Source of the DNA: Acidovorax sp. KKS102
Lineage (GTDB): Bacteria > Pseudomonadota > Gammaproteobacteria > Burkholderiales > Burkholderiaceae_C
Reading direction: 5' to 3'
Length of the DNA stretch: 64,000 bases
Assembly: GCF_000302535.1 (NCBI RefSeq)
Contig: NC_018708.1
Coordinates: forward strand, 2,914,001 to 2,978,000
This document shows, piece after piece, positions 8,565 to 18,695 of the stretch. The translations under genes and the position numbers were made by a program. The notes beneath the pieces were generated by a model, which did not search any database, had not been told where the DNA came from, and saw only the letters and a list, made by a program, of their open reading frames with translations. Position 1 is the stretch's first letter. Each line of letters begins with the position of its first letter.

Positions 8565-9518
8565 TCAGTCCTCCCGCGTGCCCAACAGGCCCTTGGGGCG
8601 GAAGATCAGGATCAGCACGAGGAACAGGTACGGCAGGATGGGCGCCACCTGGGAAATCGTGAGCTTGAGCAAGGGGTAGCCAAAGGTCTGGTCGGTCACG
8701 GCCACACCCACTGCCTTGAAGACGTGGATCAGCGAGTAGTCCAGCGCCACGGCAAAGGTCTGCACCACGCCGATCAGCAGCGAGGCAATGAAGGCTCCGG
8801 CCAGCGATCCCATGCCGCCGACCACCACCACCACGAAGATGATGGAGCCCACGGATGCAGCCATCGCAGGCTCGGTGACATAGGTGTTGCCGCCGATCAC
8901 GCCTGCCAAGCCCGCCAGCGCGGCACCGCCGCCAAACACCAGCATGAACACGCGCGGCACGTTGTGGCCCAACGCCTCCACCATCTCGGGGTACTTGAGG
9001 GCCGCCTGGATCACCAGCCCTATGCGTGTGCGGGTGAGCAGCAGCCACACCGACAGCAGCATCAGCAGCGCCACCAGCATCACAAACGAACGCGACTTGG
9101 GAAACTGCGTACCGTACAGCGAGAACAGCGGCCCCTGCAGTTGCTCGGGCAGGCCGTAGGGCACCGTGGAGCGGCCCCAGACCAGCTGCACGACTTCCAG
9201 GATCAGGTACGACAGGCCGAACGTGACCAGCAACTCGGGCACATGGCCAAACTTGTGCACCCGGCGCAAGGCATAGCGCTCAAATGCAGCGCCCAGCACA
9301 AACACCAGCAGCGGAGCCAGCACCAGCGCTGGCCAGAAGCCCACCACCCCGGAGATGGTGAACGCGAAATAGGCACCCAGCATGTAGAAGCTGGTGTGTG
9401 CGAAGTTGAGCACGCCCATCATGCTGAAGATCAGCGTGAGGCCGGAACTCAGCATGAAAAGCAGGAGCCCGTAGCTCACGCCGTTCAGCAAAGAGATCAC
9501 GAAAAACTCAGGATTCAT
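8565..9518 (-). CDS. livH: Branched-chain-type ABC transporter permease LivH (system 1)
   Basis: 317-residue inner-membrane permease. The N-terminal ISLLNGVSYGLLLFMLSSGL and GVLNFAHTSFYMLGAY segments are diagnostic of LivH. Eight or so hydrophobic helices follow, and VVVVGGMGSLAGAFIASLL lies in the conserved C-terminal part. It is first of the permease/ATPase genes and is separated from the upstream binding-protein gene by a terminator-like hairpin at 9541-9568. No clear Shine-Dalgarno sequence is seen before the ATG. Confidence 0.93.
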   Translation of the reverse strand: MNPEFFVISLLNGVSYGLLLFMLSSGLTLIFSMMGVLNFAHTSFYMLGAYFAFTISGVVGFWPALVLAPLLVFVLGAAFERYALRRVHKFGHVPELLVTFGLSYLILEVVQLVWGRSTVPYGLPEQLQGPLFSLYGTQFPKSRSFVMLVALLMLLSVWLLLTRTRIGLVIQAALKYPEMVEALGHNVPRVFMLVFGGGAALAGLAGVIGGNTYVTEPAMAASVGSIIFVVVVVGGMGSLAGAFIASLLIGVVQTFAVALDYSLIHVFKAVGVAVTDQTFGYPLLKLTISQVAPILPYLFLVLILIFRPKGLLGTRED

Positions 9519-9540
9519 TGGAATTTTTCATCACGGAGGG

Positions 9541-9568
9541 AAAAAAAAGGCCCGAGTACGTCGGGCCT
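9541..9568 (-). terminator. Terminator/attenuator between binding-protein gene and livH
   Basis: Read on the minus strand, AGGCCCGA and TCGGGCCT form a perfect 8-bp stem with a 5-nt loop and run into eight T. It lies between the substrate-binding protein gene and livH. Partial termination here would make more binding protein than permease. Confidence 0.85.
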
Positions 9569-9613
9569 CGAAGTTCTGACGGCTGGGAACAAGGTCCCAG
9601 CGCCAGCGCCACA

Positions 9614-10846
9614 TCAGGGGCGCTTCATCTGGCACGACGTGGGCGTGCTGGCCACGTAGGGTTCGTAGTACTTCAGGGGCACGAAGGTGTAGCCGGTGTT
9701 TTCCGAGTCGATGGGGTACTTGCCGCCGGCTTTTTCCCACTTGGAAATGAACAGGCCCTGTTGCAGCTGGTGGTCGGTCTTGCGCATCTCGACTTCACCG
9801 TTGAAGCTCTTGAACTTCATGCCTTCAAACGCTGCAGCCACCTTGACGGGGTCGGTGGACTTGGCCTTCACGAAGCCTTCGGACAGCATGGTGAAGGCGT
9901 GGTACACGGCACCGGTGTACATGTCGTCGTTGAACTTCTTCTTATAGTCCACCACGATCTGGTTCAGCGGGCCAGGCAGGTTCATGTGGGCGTAAGCCAC
10001 CATGTACACGCGGCCTGCGGCAGCAGCGCCCATGGCGGTGGGGCTGCCAGTGACGGAGCCGTAGTAGGTGTAGAAGTTGACGTTGTTCAGGCCCGCGTCG
10101 TTCGCGGCCTTGATCAGCAGCGCCAGGTCAGAGCCCCAGTTGCCGGTGATCACGCTGTCAGCGCCCGATGCCTTGATTTTGGCGATGTAGGGCGAGAAGT
10201 CACGCACCTGGGCCAGAGGGTGCAGGTCGTCACCCACGAACTGCACGTCGGGGCGCTTGCGCTGCATCATCTCCTTGGCGAACTTGGAGACCTGGTGGCC
10301 GTGCGAGTAGTTCTGGTTGATCAGGTAGACCTTCTTGACCTCTGGCAGGTCCTTCATGTAGGTCGTGAGCGCTTCCATCTTCATGGAGGTGTCTGCGTCC
10401 AGACGGAAGTGCCAGTAGCTGCACTTGCTGTTGGTGAGGTCTGGGTCCACAGCGGCGTAGTTCAGGAACAGGACTTCCTTGCCGGGATTGCGCGCGTTGT
10501 GCTTTTCCAGCGCGTCCATGATGGCGAGGGCCGGGCCAGAGCCATTGCCCTGCACCACGTAACGCGCACCCTGGTCCATGGCCGAGCGCAGTGCGCTGGT
10601 GGTTTCCTGTGGGCTCAGTTTGTTGTCGATGCCGATGATTTCAAATTTGACGCCGGCAGGGTTCTTCTTGTTGAACTCTTCAGCGATGAACTGGAAGCTC
10701 TTGAGCTGGTTCGTTCCCACGGCTGCCATCAGGCCAGACAGGGGGTCGAGCCAGGCGATTTTGACCGTCTCGCCCTTTTGAGCGAAGGCCCCGCCAGCGG
10801 TTGCCAAGATTACCGAGGCTGCTACAGCCTTAATAGCGAACTTCAT
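9614..10846 (-). CDS. Periplasmic substrate-binding protein of liv-type ABC system 1
   Basis: 410-residue type I periplasmic binding protein (LivK/HAAT family). The start at ATG 10846 follows a strong AAGGAGAC and gives a Sec signal peptide MKFAIKAVAASVILATAGGAFA cleaved before QKGETVKIAWLDPLSG. The fold is recognisable from GVKFEIIGIDNKLSPQET and YTYYGSVTGSPTAMG. Cys residues in SKCSYWHF and near the C-terminus (PTSCQMKRP) could form a disulfide. It sits between an acyl-CoA ligase gene upstream and livHMGF downstream. The neighbourhood of fatty-acid genes makes an aromatic or aliphatic acid a reasonable alternative substrate to an amino acid. Confidence 0.92.
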   Translation of the reverse strand: MKFAIKAVAASVILATAGGAFAQKGETVKIAWLDPLSGLMAAVGTNQLKSFQFIAEEFNKKNPAGVKFEIIGIDNKLSPQETTSALRSAMDQGARYVVQGNGSGPALAIMDALEKHNARNPGKEVLFLNYAAVDPDLTNSKCSYWHFRLDADTSMKMEALTTYMKDLPEVKKVYLINQNYSHGHQVSKFAKEMMQRKRPDVQFVGDDLHPLAQVRDFSPYIAKIKASGADSVITGNWGSDLALLIKAANDAGLNNVNFYTYYGSVTGSPTAMGAAAAGRVYMVAYAHMNLPGPLNQIVVDYKKKFNDDMYTGAVYHAFTMLSEGFVKAKSTDPVKVAAAFEGMKFKSFNGEVEMRKTDHQLQQGLFISKWEKAGGKYPIDSENTGYTFVPLKYYEPYVASTPTSCQMKRP

Positions 10847-11033
10847 GCTTTTGTCTCCTTGTAAATCGACACAACGCAGCGTACCGCGTTGCAACAAAGC
10901 GATGCTCAGGGATTGCCCCTACCAGCGTCGCACACGTGACTGGCGCTGCGCTCCCCCGAGCGCGCACCAGCCTGGGGCAGTGCAAAAAATGGCGTTCGCA
11001 AACGATGCGCACACATGCATTGCCCCACCCTGA

Positions 11034-12677
11034 TCACAGGCCGGGAAGCTTGTAATCCTTGAGCTGCTCACGCAGTTTGGTCTTGAGCATCTTGCCGGTG
11101 GCACCCAGCGGAATGGCATCGACAAACACCACGTCATCGGGGATCTGCCACTTGGCCGTCTTGCCTTCGTAGAAGGCCAGCAGCTCTTCGCGCGTGACCT
11201 CCGCACCGGGGCGCTTGACCACGGCCACGATGGGGCGTTCATCCCACTTGGGGTGCGGCATACCCACACACGCTGCCATGGCAATGGCGGGATGGGCCAT
11301 GGCAATGTTCTCGATGTCGATGGAGCTGATCCATTCGCCGCCGGACTTGATCACGTCCTTGCTTCGGTCCGTGATCTGCATGAAGCCGTCGGCATCGATG
11401 GTGGCCACATCACCGGTGGGGAACCAGCCCCGGCCCTGCGCGTCGCGCACCAGCGGGTCGCCGCCCTCGCCCTTGAAATAGCCGCCCACAATCCAGGGGC
11501 CCTTGACCAGCAGGTCGCCGTAGGTCTTTCCGTCCCAGGGCAGCTCGTTGCCGTCGCCGCCCACGATCTTCATGTCCACGCCATAAATCGCACGGCCCTG
11601 CTTCTGCAGGATCTTCATCTGCTCGTCCTTGGACATGGCGAGGTGCTTGTTCTTGAGCGTGCACAGCGTGCCCAGCGGGCTCATCTCAGTCATGCCCCAG
11701 GCGTGCAGTACCTCCACGCCGTAGTCTTCCTTGAACGCATGGATCATGGCGGGCGGGCAGGCCGATCCGCCGATGACCGTGCGGCGCAGTGTGGAGAACT
11801 TGAGGCCCGCAGGCTTCATGTGGCCCAGCATCATCTGCCACACGGTGGGCACGCCTGCGGCATAGCTCACCTTCTCCGCTTCGATGAGTTCGTAGATGGA
11901 CTTGCCGTCCATCGCCGGGCCGGGGAACACCAGCTTGCAGCCCGTGAGCGCGGCCGAGTACGGAATGCCCCAGGCATTGACGTGGAACATGGGCACCACC
12001 GGGAGCACCGAGTCGCGGGCCGAGAGGCACATGACATCGGGCAGCGCCGCAGCGTAGGCATGTAGCGTGGTGGAACGGTGGCTGTACAGCGCGGCCTTGG
12101 GGTTACCCGTGGTGCCGCTGGTGTAGCACATGCTGGATGCGGAGTTCTCGTCAAACTCGGGCCAGGCGTAGTCGGAAGAGTGCGCGCCGATCCAGGCTTC
12201 GTAGCTGGTCAGGCCGGGAATGCCGGTATCGGCAGGCAGCTTGTCGGCGTCGCACAGCGCTACCCATTTCTTGACGGTGGGGCACTTGGCGTGCACCGCC
12301 TGCACCAAGGGCAGGAAGGTGGTGTCAAAGCAAAGCACCTGATCTTCCGCGTGGTTGATGATCCAGGCGATCTGGTCGGGGTGCAGGCGCGGATTGACGG
12401 TGTGGAGCACGCGGCCCGATCCGCTCACGCCGAAATACATCTCCATGTGGCGATAGCCGTTCCACGCCAGCGTGGCCACCCGGTCGCTGAACTGGAGCTT
12501 CAGGTCATCCAGCGCATTGGCCAGGCGGCGGGCACGTGCGGCGAGGTCGCGGTACGTATAGCGATGGATGTCCCCCTCCACCCGTCGGGACACGATTTCG
12601 GCGTCGCCGTGGTGGCGCTCTGCGAATTCGATCAGCGACGAAATCAGCAACGGTTGACTCTGCATCAAGCCCAGCAT
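11034..12677 (-). CDS. AMP-dependent acyl-CoA ligase (fatty-acyl-CoA synthetase family)
   Basis: 547-residue ANL-superfamily ligase that activates a carboxylic acid with ATP and CoA. Motifs seen in order: [18 protein letters not shown] (P-loop), AWGMTEMSP (A5), [11 protein letters not shown] (A7), [15 protein letters not shown] (A8) and [10 protein letters not shown] with the catalytic Lys. The start at ATG 12677 is preceded by AAGGAG and gives [15 protein letters not shown], a start typical of medium/long-chain and 3-methylthiopropionate-CoA ligases; a longer open frame upstream is not used. The gene lies upstream of the liv system on the same strand with a 187-nt gap. It may activate the acid imported by that system. 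Confidence 0.92.
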   Translation of the reverse strand: MLGLMQSQPLLISSLIEFAERHHGDAEIVSRRVEGDIHRYTYRDLAARARRLANALDDLKLQFSDRVATLAWNGYRHMEMYFGVSGSGRVLHTVNPRLHPDQIAWIINHAEDQVLCFDTTFLPLVQAVHAKCPTVKKWVALCDADKLPADTGIPGLTSYEAWIGAHSSDYAWPEFDENSASSMCYTSGTTGNPKAALYSHRSTTLHAYAAALPDVMCLSARDSVLPVVPMFHVNAWGIPYSAALTGCKLVFPGPAMDGKSIYELIEAEKVSYAAGVPTVWQMMLGHMKPAGLKFSTLRRTVIGGSACPPAMIHAFKEDYGVEVLHAWGMTEMSPLGTLCTLKNKHLAMSKDEQMKILQKQGRAIYGVDMKIVGGDGNELPWDGKTYGDLLVKGPWIVGGYFKGEGGDPLVRDAQGRGWFPTGDVATIDADGFMQITDRSKDVIKSGGEWISSIDIENIAMAHPAIAMAACVGMPHPKWDERPIVAVVKRPGAEVTREELLAFYEGKTAKWQIPDDVVFVDAIPLGATGKMLKTKLREQLKDYKLPGL

Positions 12678-12965
12678 GAATACTCCTTGGATGTTGTAGT
12701 GAATGGAACGGTCATCGTAGCGCGCGTATCGGCGTCCGGGTGTCGCCCGCGTCGTGCCCCCGCACGCCACTGGGATGAACCCACGCACGCCGCAACACCG
12801 CGCTGGCGCGGCATCGGAGGCGGCACGGCTGCACCATCGCCGAACCCCGTGAACCGCAGCGGAGTGTGCGCCCGACAGGCATGGCTGCCAACACTTGTCG
12901 TCCCACTGACAAAGGGCAAGGGAATACCCTGAACCGGAGGCACCGCTGCAGCGACAATCAGGCCC

Positions 12966-13652
12966 ATGCTCTGCGCCGCACCTTCTGCCCAACGCTTCAT
13001 CGCCGCCCAGCCATGGTTCGCAGGCTTGCCAGCCGCCATGCAGGAGCGGCTGCGCGAAGAGGTGTTTGCCGAGCAAGCCGACAAGGGCGCGGTGATGATG
13101 CCCGCCGGCAGCGCCGTGCAGGGCTGGCATGCCGTGCTGTCGGGCCTGGTGATGCTGCAGAGCCCCACCAGCCAGGGCAGGTCGTCCGCCTTCATCGGAG
13201 TGCCCGATGGCGAATGGTTTGGCGAAGGCTCGGCCATGAAGCCGGAGCCCCGCCGGTACCACGTGGTGGCTCTGCGCCCCACCACCCTGCTGTGCCTGCC
13301 ACTGCCGCTGTTTGCCACGCTGCGCGAGACCAGTCTGGCGTTCAACCAGTTCCTGGTGCTACACCTGAACATGCGGCTGGGCCAGGCCATGACCATCATC
13401 GAAGCCGGGCGCACCCAGTCCACCGAGCACCGCGTGGCGCTGTACTTGAGCCGCCTGTTCTGGCGCAGTACGCGGCGGCTCAACCTCACGCAGGAAGAGC
13501 TGGGGCAACTGGTGGGCTTGTCGCGGCAGACCGTGAACAAGGTGCTGCGCTCGCTGGAGGGCATGGGCATCGTGTCGCTGGACTTCGGGCGTGTGGCCAT
13601 CGTGGACGACGAGGCGCTGAACGCATACCTCGCCGCCACAGCCGCGCACTGA
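12966..13652 (+). CDS. Crp/Fnr-family transcriptional regulator
   Basis: 228-residue protein with an N-terminal cyclic-nucleotide-binding-type beta barrel (about 20-130, including GAVMMPAGSAVQGWHAVLSG) and a C-terminal winged helix. The recognition region LTQEELGQLVGLSRQTVNKVLRSLE near residues 170-195 matches the Crp-type HTH. There are no clustered N-terminal cysteines, so it is not a classical Fnr oxygen sensor; the ligand is unknown. It is transcribed divergently from the acyl-CoA ligase with a 288-nt spacer and might control that gene. Confidence 0.88.
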   Translation: MLCAAPSAQRFIAAQPWFAGLPAAMQERLREEVFAEQADKGAVMMPAGSAVQGWHAVLSGLVMLQSPTSQGRSSAFIGVPDGEWFGEGSAMKPEPRRYHVVALRPTTLLCLPLPLFATLRETSLAFNQFLVLHLNMRLGQAMTIIEAGRTQSTEHRVALYLSRLFWRSTRRLNLTQEELGQLVGLSRQTVNKVLRSLEGMGIVSLDFGRVAIVDDEALNAYLAATAAH

Positions 13653-13698
13653 CCAGCCGCATTCGGCCAAGGGCTGTTCAGCATCTGCAGCGCGAAGG

Positions 13699-15432
13699 TC
13701 ATTGCACGCTCAGGCGCAACGCCTTCTGGTCTGCGTCAAAGATGAACTTGCGGGGCCAGGGCTGCCAGGTCTGGCCCAGCGTGGTGTTGTTGGGATCACC
13801 GGTGTGCACAAACGCCCGCAGGCTGTCCATCATGGCCCGCGACAGGGCCAGGCGCCCCGGCTGGTTGGCGGTGCTGTTGGTCGCCTTCGCAAACACCGAG
13901 GGACCGAAGTTGCCAAACACAAACGGCAGGTCGAACGCATGGGCCGCGCCGTAGACATCGTTCCACGGTGCGGGCTGCTGGGCCCAGTTGAACTGGTAGT
14001 TCCACACGTTGCTCTGCTGGCTGCGCAGGGCGTTCAGCAGGTTGTCGCGGCTGGCGCCAATGAACACATTGCCCAGCAGCTGTGTGCGTGCGTTGTAGCC
14101 CGTGCCTGGGGCCGTCACCGGCAGGTAGGACGCATCCAGAATGTCCGCCGCAGTCAGGGTGGTGGGCGCATCGGGGTCAAAGCGCTGCATCATCGCGAAG
14201 CGGTCGGCATCGCTGATCTTCATGCCGGGCTTGCCGCCCAGCAGCACCAGGAAGGGGGCAAACAGCTTGCCCTCCTCGGCCGTGTAGCCGGATAGCACGG
14301 GCACCTTCTGATAGCGCCCTGCCCCGATCTCGGCGATGGGGTCGGCCGGCACCACCACACCGTCCGGGATGGGACCGGAGCCTGTCAGCCCCTTCGCCAG
14401 CACCGTCTGCAAGATGACCCGCGCATCCTTGCCGCGCAGGTAGCTGGCCACCTGCGTGGGGGGCCAACCGGCCACCAGGGCCTGGGCTTCTGGCAATGCG
14501 GGTGCCAGGCCATCGGCCACGGCCAGATGCGCCAGCAGCTGGCTGGCCTGTGTGGCATAGCGGGAGACCGGGTTGAGTGTGGGGATGGACCCGGCGGGCA
14601 AGTTGGTCGCCAGGGAAATCCCCCCGCTGATCGGCACCAGTTTGTGGAACAGCCCGCTGGCCTGCGGCGCCGTCAGCAGCGCCAGGGCATTGATGGCCCC
14701 CGCCGACTGCCCCATCAACGTGACATTGCCTGCATTGCCGCCAAACCGGGCGATGTTGCCCTGCACGAACCGCAGCGCCTGCACTACGTCCAGCAACGCA
14801 TAGTTGCCGGTGTAGCCGCTGCTGCCCGCGTTGCCTCCACTGCCACTGTTGCCCGCATGCAGCGCGGGCAACTGCAGATACCCCAGCACATCAAGCCGGT
14901 AGTTGGCCGTGACCACTACGGCATTGGCTGACTTGGCCAGCGCCGCGCCGTCGTACACTGGGTCAGCGGTGTAGCCCGAGATGGCACTGCCGCCATGGAT
15001 GAAGACCAGCACCGGCAGGTTGTCCTGCGCGGTGGCCGGGCGCCAGATGTTGAGGGTCAGGCAATCTTCGCTGCCCAGCGGCGTGTTCAGCGTCTGACCA
15101 ATCGTGTCGTCAAAGCGGTTGTTGGCCCCTGGTCCGTAAATGCGGCCCATCTGCAGGCAGGCGTTGCCAAATCGGGTGGCGCTGCGCTCGCCCATCCAGG
15201 CGGCGGGCTCTGCAGGCGGCTGCCAGCGCAGGGGCCCCACGGGGGGTTGGGCGTAGGGAACGCCCTTCCAGGCATAGGTGCCGCTGGTGGCGCTTTCGTC
15301 CGTACCGCGCACCATTCCGTAGCGGGTTTCGCGCAGTTCGGGCGGCGTGCCGCCAGAGCCACCACACGCCGTGGTCAGCACGGCGGCAAGACAGGCTGCG
15401 CCCCAGCGCAGGCTCTTTGCAAAATAGGCCAT
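13699..15432 (-). CDS. Type-B carboxylesterase, predicted lipoprotein
   Basis: 577-residue alpha/beta-hydrolase of the carboxylesterase type B family. The start at ATG 15432 follows GAAGGAG and yields a signal peptide ending in the lipobox-like LTTACGGSGG, so it is probably anchored by Cys. Visible motifs are VFIHGGSAISGY (oxyanion hole), LMGQSAGAINALALL (nucleophile Ser) and YGAAHAFDLPFVFG (catalytic His). A glycine/serine-rich insertion (about residues 200-215) lies before GNYALLDVVQALRFV. It is divergent from the AraC-type regulator with a 185-nt spacer. It likely hydrolyses short esters in the periplasm or at the surface; substrate unknown. Confidence 0.9.
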   Translation of the reverse strand: MAYFAKSLRWGAACLAAVLTTACGGSGGTPPELRETRYGMVRGTDESATSGTYAWKGVPYAQPPVGPLRWQPPAEPAAWMGERSATRFGNACLQMGRIYGPGANNRFDDTIGQTLNTPLGSEDCLTLNIWRPATAQDNLPVLVFIHGGSAISGYTADPVYDGAALAKSANAVVVTANYRLDVLGYLQLPALHAGNSGSGGNAGSSGYTGNYALLDVVQALRFVQGNIARFGGNAGNVTLMGQSAGAINALALLTAPQASGLFHKLVPISGGISLATNLPAGSIPTLNPVSRYATQASQLLAHLAVADGLAPALPEAQALVAGWPPTQVASYLRGKDARVILQTVLAKGLTGSGPIPDGVVVPADPIAEIGAGRYQKVPVLSGYTAEEGKLFAPFLVLLGGKPGMKISDADRFAMMQRFDPDAPTTLTAADILDASYLPVTAPGTGYNARTQLLGNVFIGASRDNLLNALRSQQSNVWNYQFNWAQQPAPWNDVYGAAHAFDLPFVFGNFGPSVFAKATNSTANQPGRLALSRAMMDSLRAFVHTGDPNNTTLGQTWQPWPRKFIFDADQKALRLSVQ

Positions 15433-15617
15433 GTTGTTTGTCTCCTTCGGGGTTTTCAGGAATGGGGCGGGCCTGCAGAACGCATCACACTCGCGCCTGG
15501 GACCGACCTCGGCGCCGATTGTGGAAACGCCCGGCCCACAACCCACTATCGCAACCGCACCAAAACAGTGACTTCAGAACACCACCCGCGCGTAAACCCT
15601 GAGACTGGGGCCTGCCC

Positions 15618-16685
15618 ATGAACCCGCTGCCGCAGCGCACCAGCTCTGCCGCCTGGGTGCGCGGTATTGCCGAGCTTTTTGTGGCCGAGGGCCTGCCGGT
15701 GCAGGCCCTGTGCGCGCAGGCCAACATCGACCTGGAGAGCCTGCAGCACCCCCACACCCGTGTGGATGTGGACCGCGTCAGCCGCTTGTGGGAGGCCGCA
15801 GCCCAGCACTACGACCGCCCAGGGTTGGGCCTGGACCGCCAACTGGCCGCCCGCTACGGCAAGCTGGACCTGGTCGGCCACGCGCTGGCCTCGGGGCCGA
15901 ATCTGCTCGAAGGCTTCAAGCACCTGGACCGGCACATGGCGCTGATCTCGGACGCCACCACGTTCTCGATGGAGCGGGACCCGCGTGGCTACTGGTTGGT
16001 GCTCAACCACATCGGCGCCTCGCGCCCCATACCGCGGCAGCGGGTGGAGTTTGCGGTACTCACGCTGCTGACGCTGTGCGACTGGCTCACCCGGCGCGAC
16101 CTCACACCCCTGGCCGTGGAGCTGGTCACCCCAGCACCGACCGACGACACGCGGCATCGCGCGGCATTCGGCGTGCCACCCCGTTTTGGCCAGCCGGTGA
16201 ACCGCTTTCTGATGGCCGAAGCCGACCTGCTGCAACCCATCCCCACCCACAACCCCAGCCTGTGGGCGCTGCACGAACAACTGGTGGAAGCCGAGCTGGG
16301 ACAACTGGGCCCGCTGGGCCAGTCGCTGGTCAGCGCCAAGGTGCGCACCGAGATATCGCGCATGCTGCACCTGGGCGAACCGCGCCGCGAGGACGTGGCG
16401 GCACGCCTGCACCTGACCGACCGCACCCTGCAGCGCCGGCTGCAGGCAGAGTCGGTGAGTTTTCAACAACTGCTGGACGACACCCGCAGCGAGCTGGCCC
16501 GCCAGTACCTGGCCGACCCACGCCGCAGCCTGGCCGAGGTGGCCGACCAGCTGGGGTTCAGCGACCAGAGCAACCTCTTCAGGGCCTGCAAGCGCTGGTT
16601 CGGCATGCCACCAGGCCAGTACCGCCAGCAGCTGGTGCAGCCCGCACCCAGCGCAGCCTTCCTGGCAGCGGCAGCGTCGCTCTAA
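15618..16685 (+). CDS. AraC-family transcriptional regulator
   Basis: 355-residue regulator with the N-terminal arabinose-binding-like domain of the OruR/ArgR subgroup (about 20-210) and a C-terminal AraC double HTH (about 245-340). The second HTH region reads [26 protein letters not shown], the classical AraC signature, and [20 protein letters not shown] forms the first. It faces away from the esterase gene, which it probably regulates; such divergent pairs are common. The effector may be the esterase substrate or product. ATG at 15618 is the only well placed start. Confidence 0.92.
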   Translation: MNPLPQRTSSAAWVRGIAELFVAEGLPVQALCAQANIDLESLQHPHTRVDVDRVSRLWEAAAQHYDRPGLGLDRQLAARYGKLDLVGHALASGPNLLEGFKHLDRHMALISDATTFSMERDPRGYWLVLNHIGASRPIPRQRVEFAVLTLLTLCDWLTRRDLTPLAVELVTPAPTDDTRHRAAFGVPPRFGQPVNRFLMAEADLLQPIPTHNPSLWALHEQLVEAELGQLGPLGQSLVSAKVRTEISRMLHLGEPRREDVAARLHLTDRTLQRRLQAESVSFQQLLDDTRSELARQYLADPRRSLAEVADQLGFSDQSNLFRACKRWFGMPPGQYRQQLVQPAPSAAFLAAAASL

Positions 16686-16764
16686 CGGTTGCAGTGCTAG
16701 CCCTCCCCACCCTGCCATGGCCCTGTGGGCGCCGGGACATCCGGCCTGCGAGACAATCCAGCCC

Positions 16765-18246
16765 ATGACCCTGACCGCCGACAGCGACGCCCGCACCGAC
16801 CTCGGCCTCGCCTGGGACCACCGCTTTGCCGCGCTGGGCCCTGACTTTTTCACCGAACTGCGCCCCACCCCTCTGCCCTCGCCCCATTGGGTAGGGACCA
16901 GCCCCGCCGTGGCGCAACTGCTGGGGCTGGATGAAGCCGCCCTGCACAGCGACGAGGCCCTGCAGGCCTTCACCGGTAACCGCTTGCTGGCAGGTTCGCG
17001 CCCCCTGGCCAGCGTGTACAGCGGACACCAGTTTGGCGTCTGGGCCGGCCAGCTGGGCGATGGGCGGGCTATCTTGCTCGGTGAGACAGCCTCGGGGTGG
17101 GAGGTTCAGCTCAAGGGTGCGGGCCGAACGCCCTACTCGCGCATGGGCGATGGTCGTGCGGTATTGCGCTCGAGCATCCGCGAGTTTTTGTGCAGCGAAG
17201 CCATGCACGGCTTGGGTGTGCCGACATCGCGCGCGCTGTGCATCACCGGGTCCCCCGGGCCGGTGCGCCGCGAGGAGATCGAGACCGCCGCCGTCGTCAC
17301 CCGCGTGGCGCGCAGTTTTGTGCGCTTTGGCCACTTTGAACACTTTGCAGCCAACGGCCAGGAGGACGCGCTGCAAACGCTGGCCGACTACGTCATCGAC
17401 CGCTACTACCCCGAATGCCGGGACGGCACCGGCATGGCAGGCAACCCCTACGCCGCCCTGCTGCAGGCGGTGAGCGAGCGCACCGCACGCCTCATGGCGC
17501 AGTGGCAGGCCGTAGGCTTTTGCCATGGGGTGATGAACACCGACAACATGAGCATCCTGGGCCTGACCATTGACTACGGGCCCTTCCAGTTTCTGGACGC
17601 TTTTGTGCCCGGCCACGTGTGCAACCACAGCGACTCGCAAGGCCGCTACGCCTACAACCGCCAGCCCAATGTGGCTTACTGGAATCTGTTTTGCCTGGCG
17701 CAGGCGCTGCTGCCATTGATCGGCGACCAGGACCTGGCCAAACAGGCGCTGGAGTCATACAAAACAGTTTTCCCAGAAAGCTTCATGGCCCAAATGCGCG
17801 CCAAGCTGGGGTTGGTGGAGGCCAGCGATGGCGATGGCGCACTCATCGACGGCATCTTGCTGCTGCTGGCCCAGAACGGGGTGGACTACCCCATCTTCTG
17901 GCGCCGCCTGTCGCACGCCGTGGGCACCCAAGACATGGAGCCCGTACGCGACCTGTTTGCAGACCGCGCCGGCTGTGACCAATGGTTGCTACTCTATTCA
18001 GAGCATTCGAGGCATATGGATGTAGCGCATCAAGCCGATTTGATGCTTAAAACCAATCCCAAGTTCGTGCTGCGCAACCACCTGGGCGAACAGGCCATCC
18101 GTGCGGCGAAACTTGGCGACTTTGGCGAACTCCAAACCCTGCAGCGGCTGCTGGAGCGCCCGTTTGACGAGCACCCCGGGCACGACGCCTACGCCGCCTT
18201 CCCGCCCGACTGGGCGTCTTCCATCGAGATCAGCTGTTCATCATGA
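16765..18246 (+). CDS. selO: SelO/YdiU family protein adenylyltransferase
   Basis: 493-residue member of the SelO pseudokinase family, which transfers AMP from ATP to Ser/Thr/Tyr of proteins and is linked to oxidative stress. Typical blocks are [59 protein letters not shown] (metal and catalytic residues) and [20 protein letters not shown]. The protein ends in SCSS, with Cys at the third position from the end, where eukaryotic SelO has selenocysteine. I start at ATG 16765 ([17 protein letters not shown]); an in-frame ATG at 16717 is possible but lacks family similarity. The stop overlaps the msrB start by ATGA. Confidence 0.93.
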   Translation: MTLTADSDARTDLGLAWDHRFAALGPDFFTELRPTPLPSPHWVGTSPAVAQLLGLDEAALHSDEALQAFTGNRLLAGSRPLASVYSGHQFGVWAGQLGDGRAILLGETASGWEVQLKGAGRTPYSRMGDGRAVLRSSIREFLCSEAMHGLGVPTSRALCITGSPGPVRREEIETAAVVTRVARSFVRFGHFEHFAANGQEDALQTLADYVIDRYYPECRDGTGMAGNPYAALLQAVSERTARLMAQWQAVGFCHGVMNTDNMSILGLTIDYGPFQFLDAFVPGHVCNHSDSQGRYAYNRQPNVAYWNLFCLAQALLPLIGDQDLAKQALESYKTVFPESFMAQMRAKLGLVEASDGDGALIDGILLLLAQNGVDYPIFWRRLSHAVGTQDMEPVRDLFADRAGCDQWLLLYSEHSRHMDVAHQADLMLKTNPKFVLRNHLGEQAIRAAKLGDFGELQTLQRLLERPFDEHPGHDAYAAFPPDWASSIEISCSS

Positions 18247-18695
18247 CCCACCCTATCCAGAAGACAGATGCCGAATGGCAAGCCGTACTGCGCGAAAAAG
18301 GCGCCGAACCCGTGGCCTTCCAGGTCACGCGCCATGCCGCCACCGAGCGCCCCTTCACCGGCAAGTACGAAGCCCACTGGGCTGACGGCAGCTACCACTG
18401 CATCTGCTGCGGCGCCAAGCTGTTCGACTCGGTCACCAAGTTTGATGCGGGCTGCGGCTGGCCCAGCTTTTCCGAAGCCGTCCCCGGCGCCATCACCGAA
18501 ATCGTGGACCGCAGCCATGGCATGGTCCGCACCGAAACGGTGTGTGCACAATGCGGGGCGCACCTGGGCCATGTGTTTGAAGATGGCCCAGCGCCCACCG
18601 GGCTGCGGTATTGCATGAACTCGGCTTCGCTGGACTTCGAGTCCGGCGACCGCGGAAGCCCGGCACTCTTTGGGCACTCTTTGCTGATTCCATGA
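18243..18695 (+). CDS. msrB: Peptide-methionine (R)-S-oxide reductase MsrB
   Basis: 150-residue repair enzyme that reduces methionine-R-sulfoxide. Zinc-binding pairs are Cys53/Cys56 (CICC) and Cys101/Cys104 (CAQC). The catalytic Cys124 is in [11 protein letters not shown]. No signal peptide, so cytoplasmic. The start overlaps the selO stop (ATGA) and its own stop overlaps the yciB start (ATGA), showing a tightly packed operon. Adjacent selO and msrB suggest a shared role in recovery from oxidation. The C-terminal extension after [12 protein letters not shown] is short. Confidence 0.97.
   Translation: MTHPIQKTDAEWQAVLREKGAEPVAFQVTRHAATERPFTGKYEAHWADGSYHCICCGAKLFDSVTKFDAGCGWPSFSEAVPGAITEIVDRSHGMVRTETVCAQCGAHLGHVFEDGPAPTGLRYCMNSASLDFESGDRGSPALFGHSLLIP

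Noticed and set aside
10847..11033. Possible terminator between the acyl-CoA ligase and the binding-protein gene
   Set aside because: GC- and T-rich pieces occur, but no stem directly followed by a T-run could be built; co-transcription stays open.
13699..16685. Esterase/AraC pair considered as a horizontally acquired island
   Set aside because: No composition change, flanking repeats, tRNA or mobility genes at the borders.
16717..16764. Upstream ATG for selO adding 16 residues
   Set aside because: The extra residues do not resemble SelO N-termini; ATG 16765 starts just before family similarity. It remains possible.
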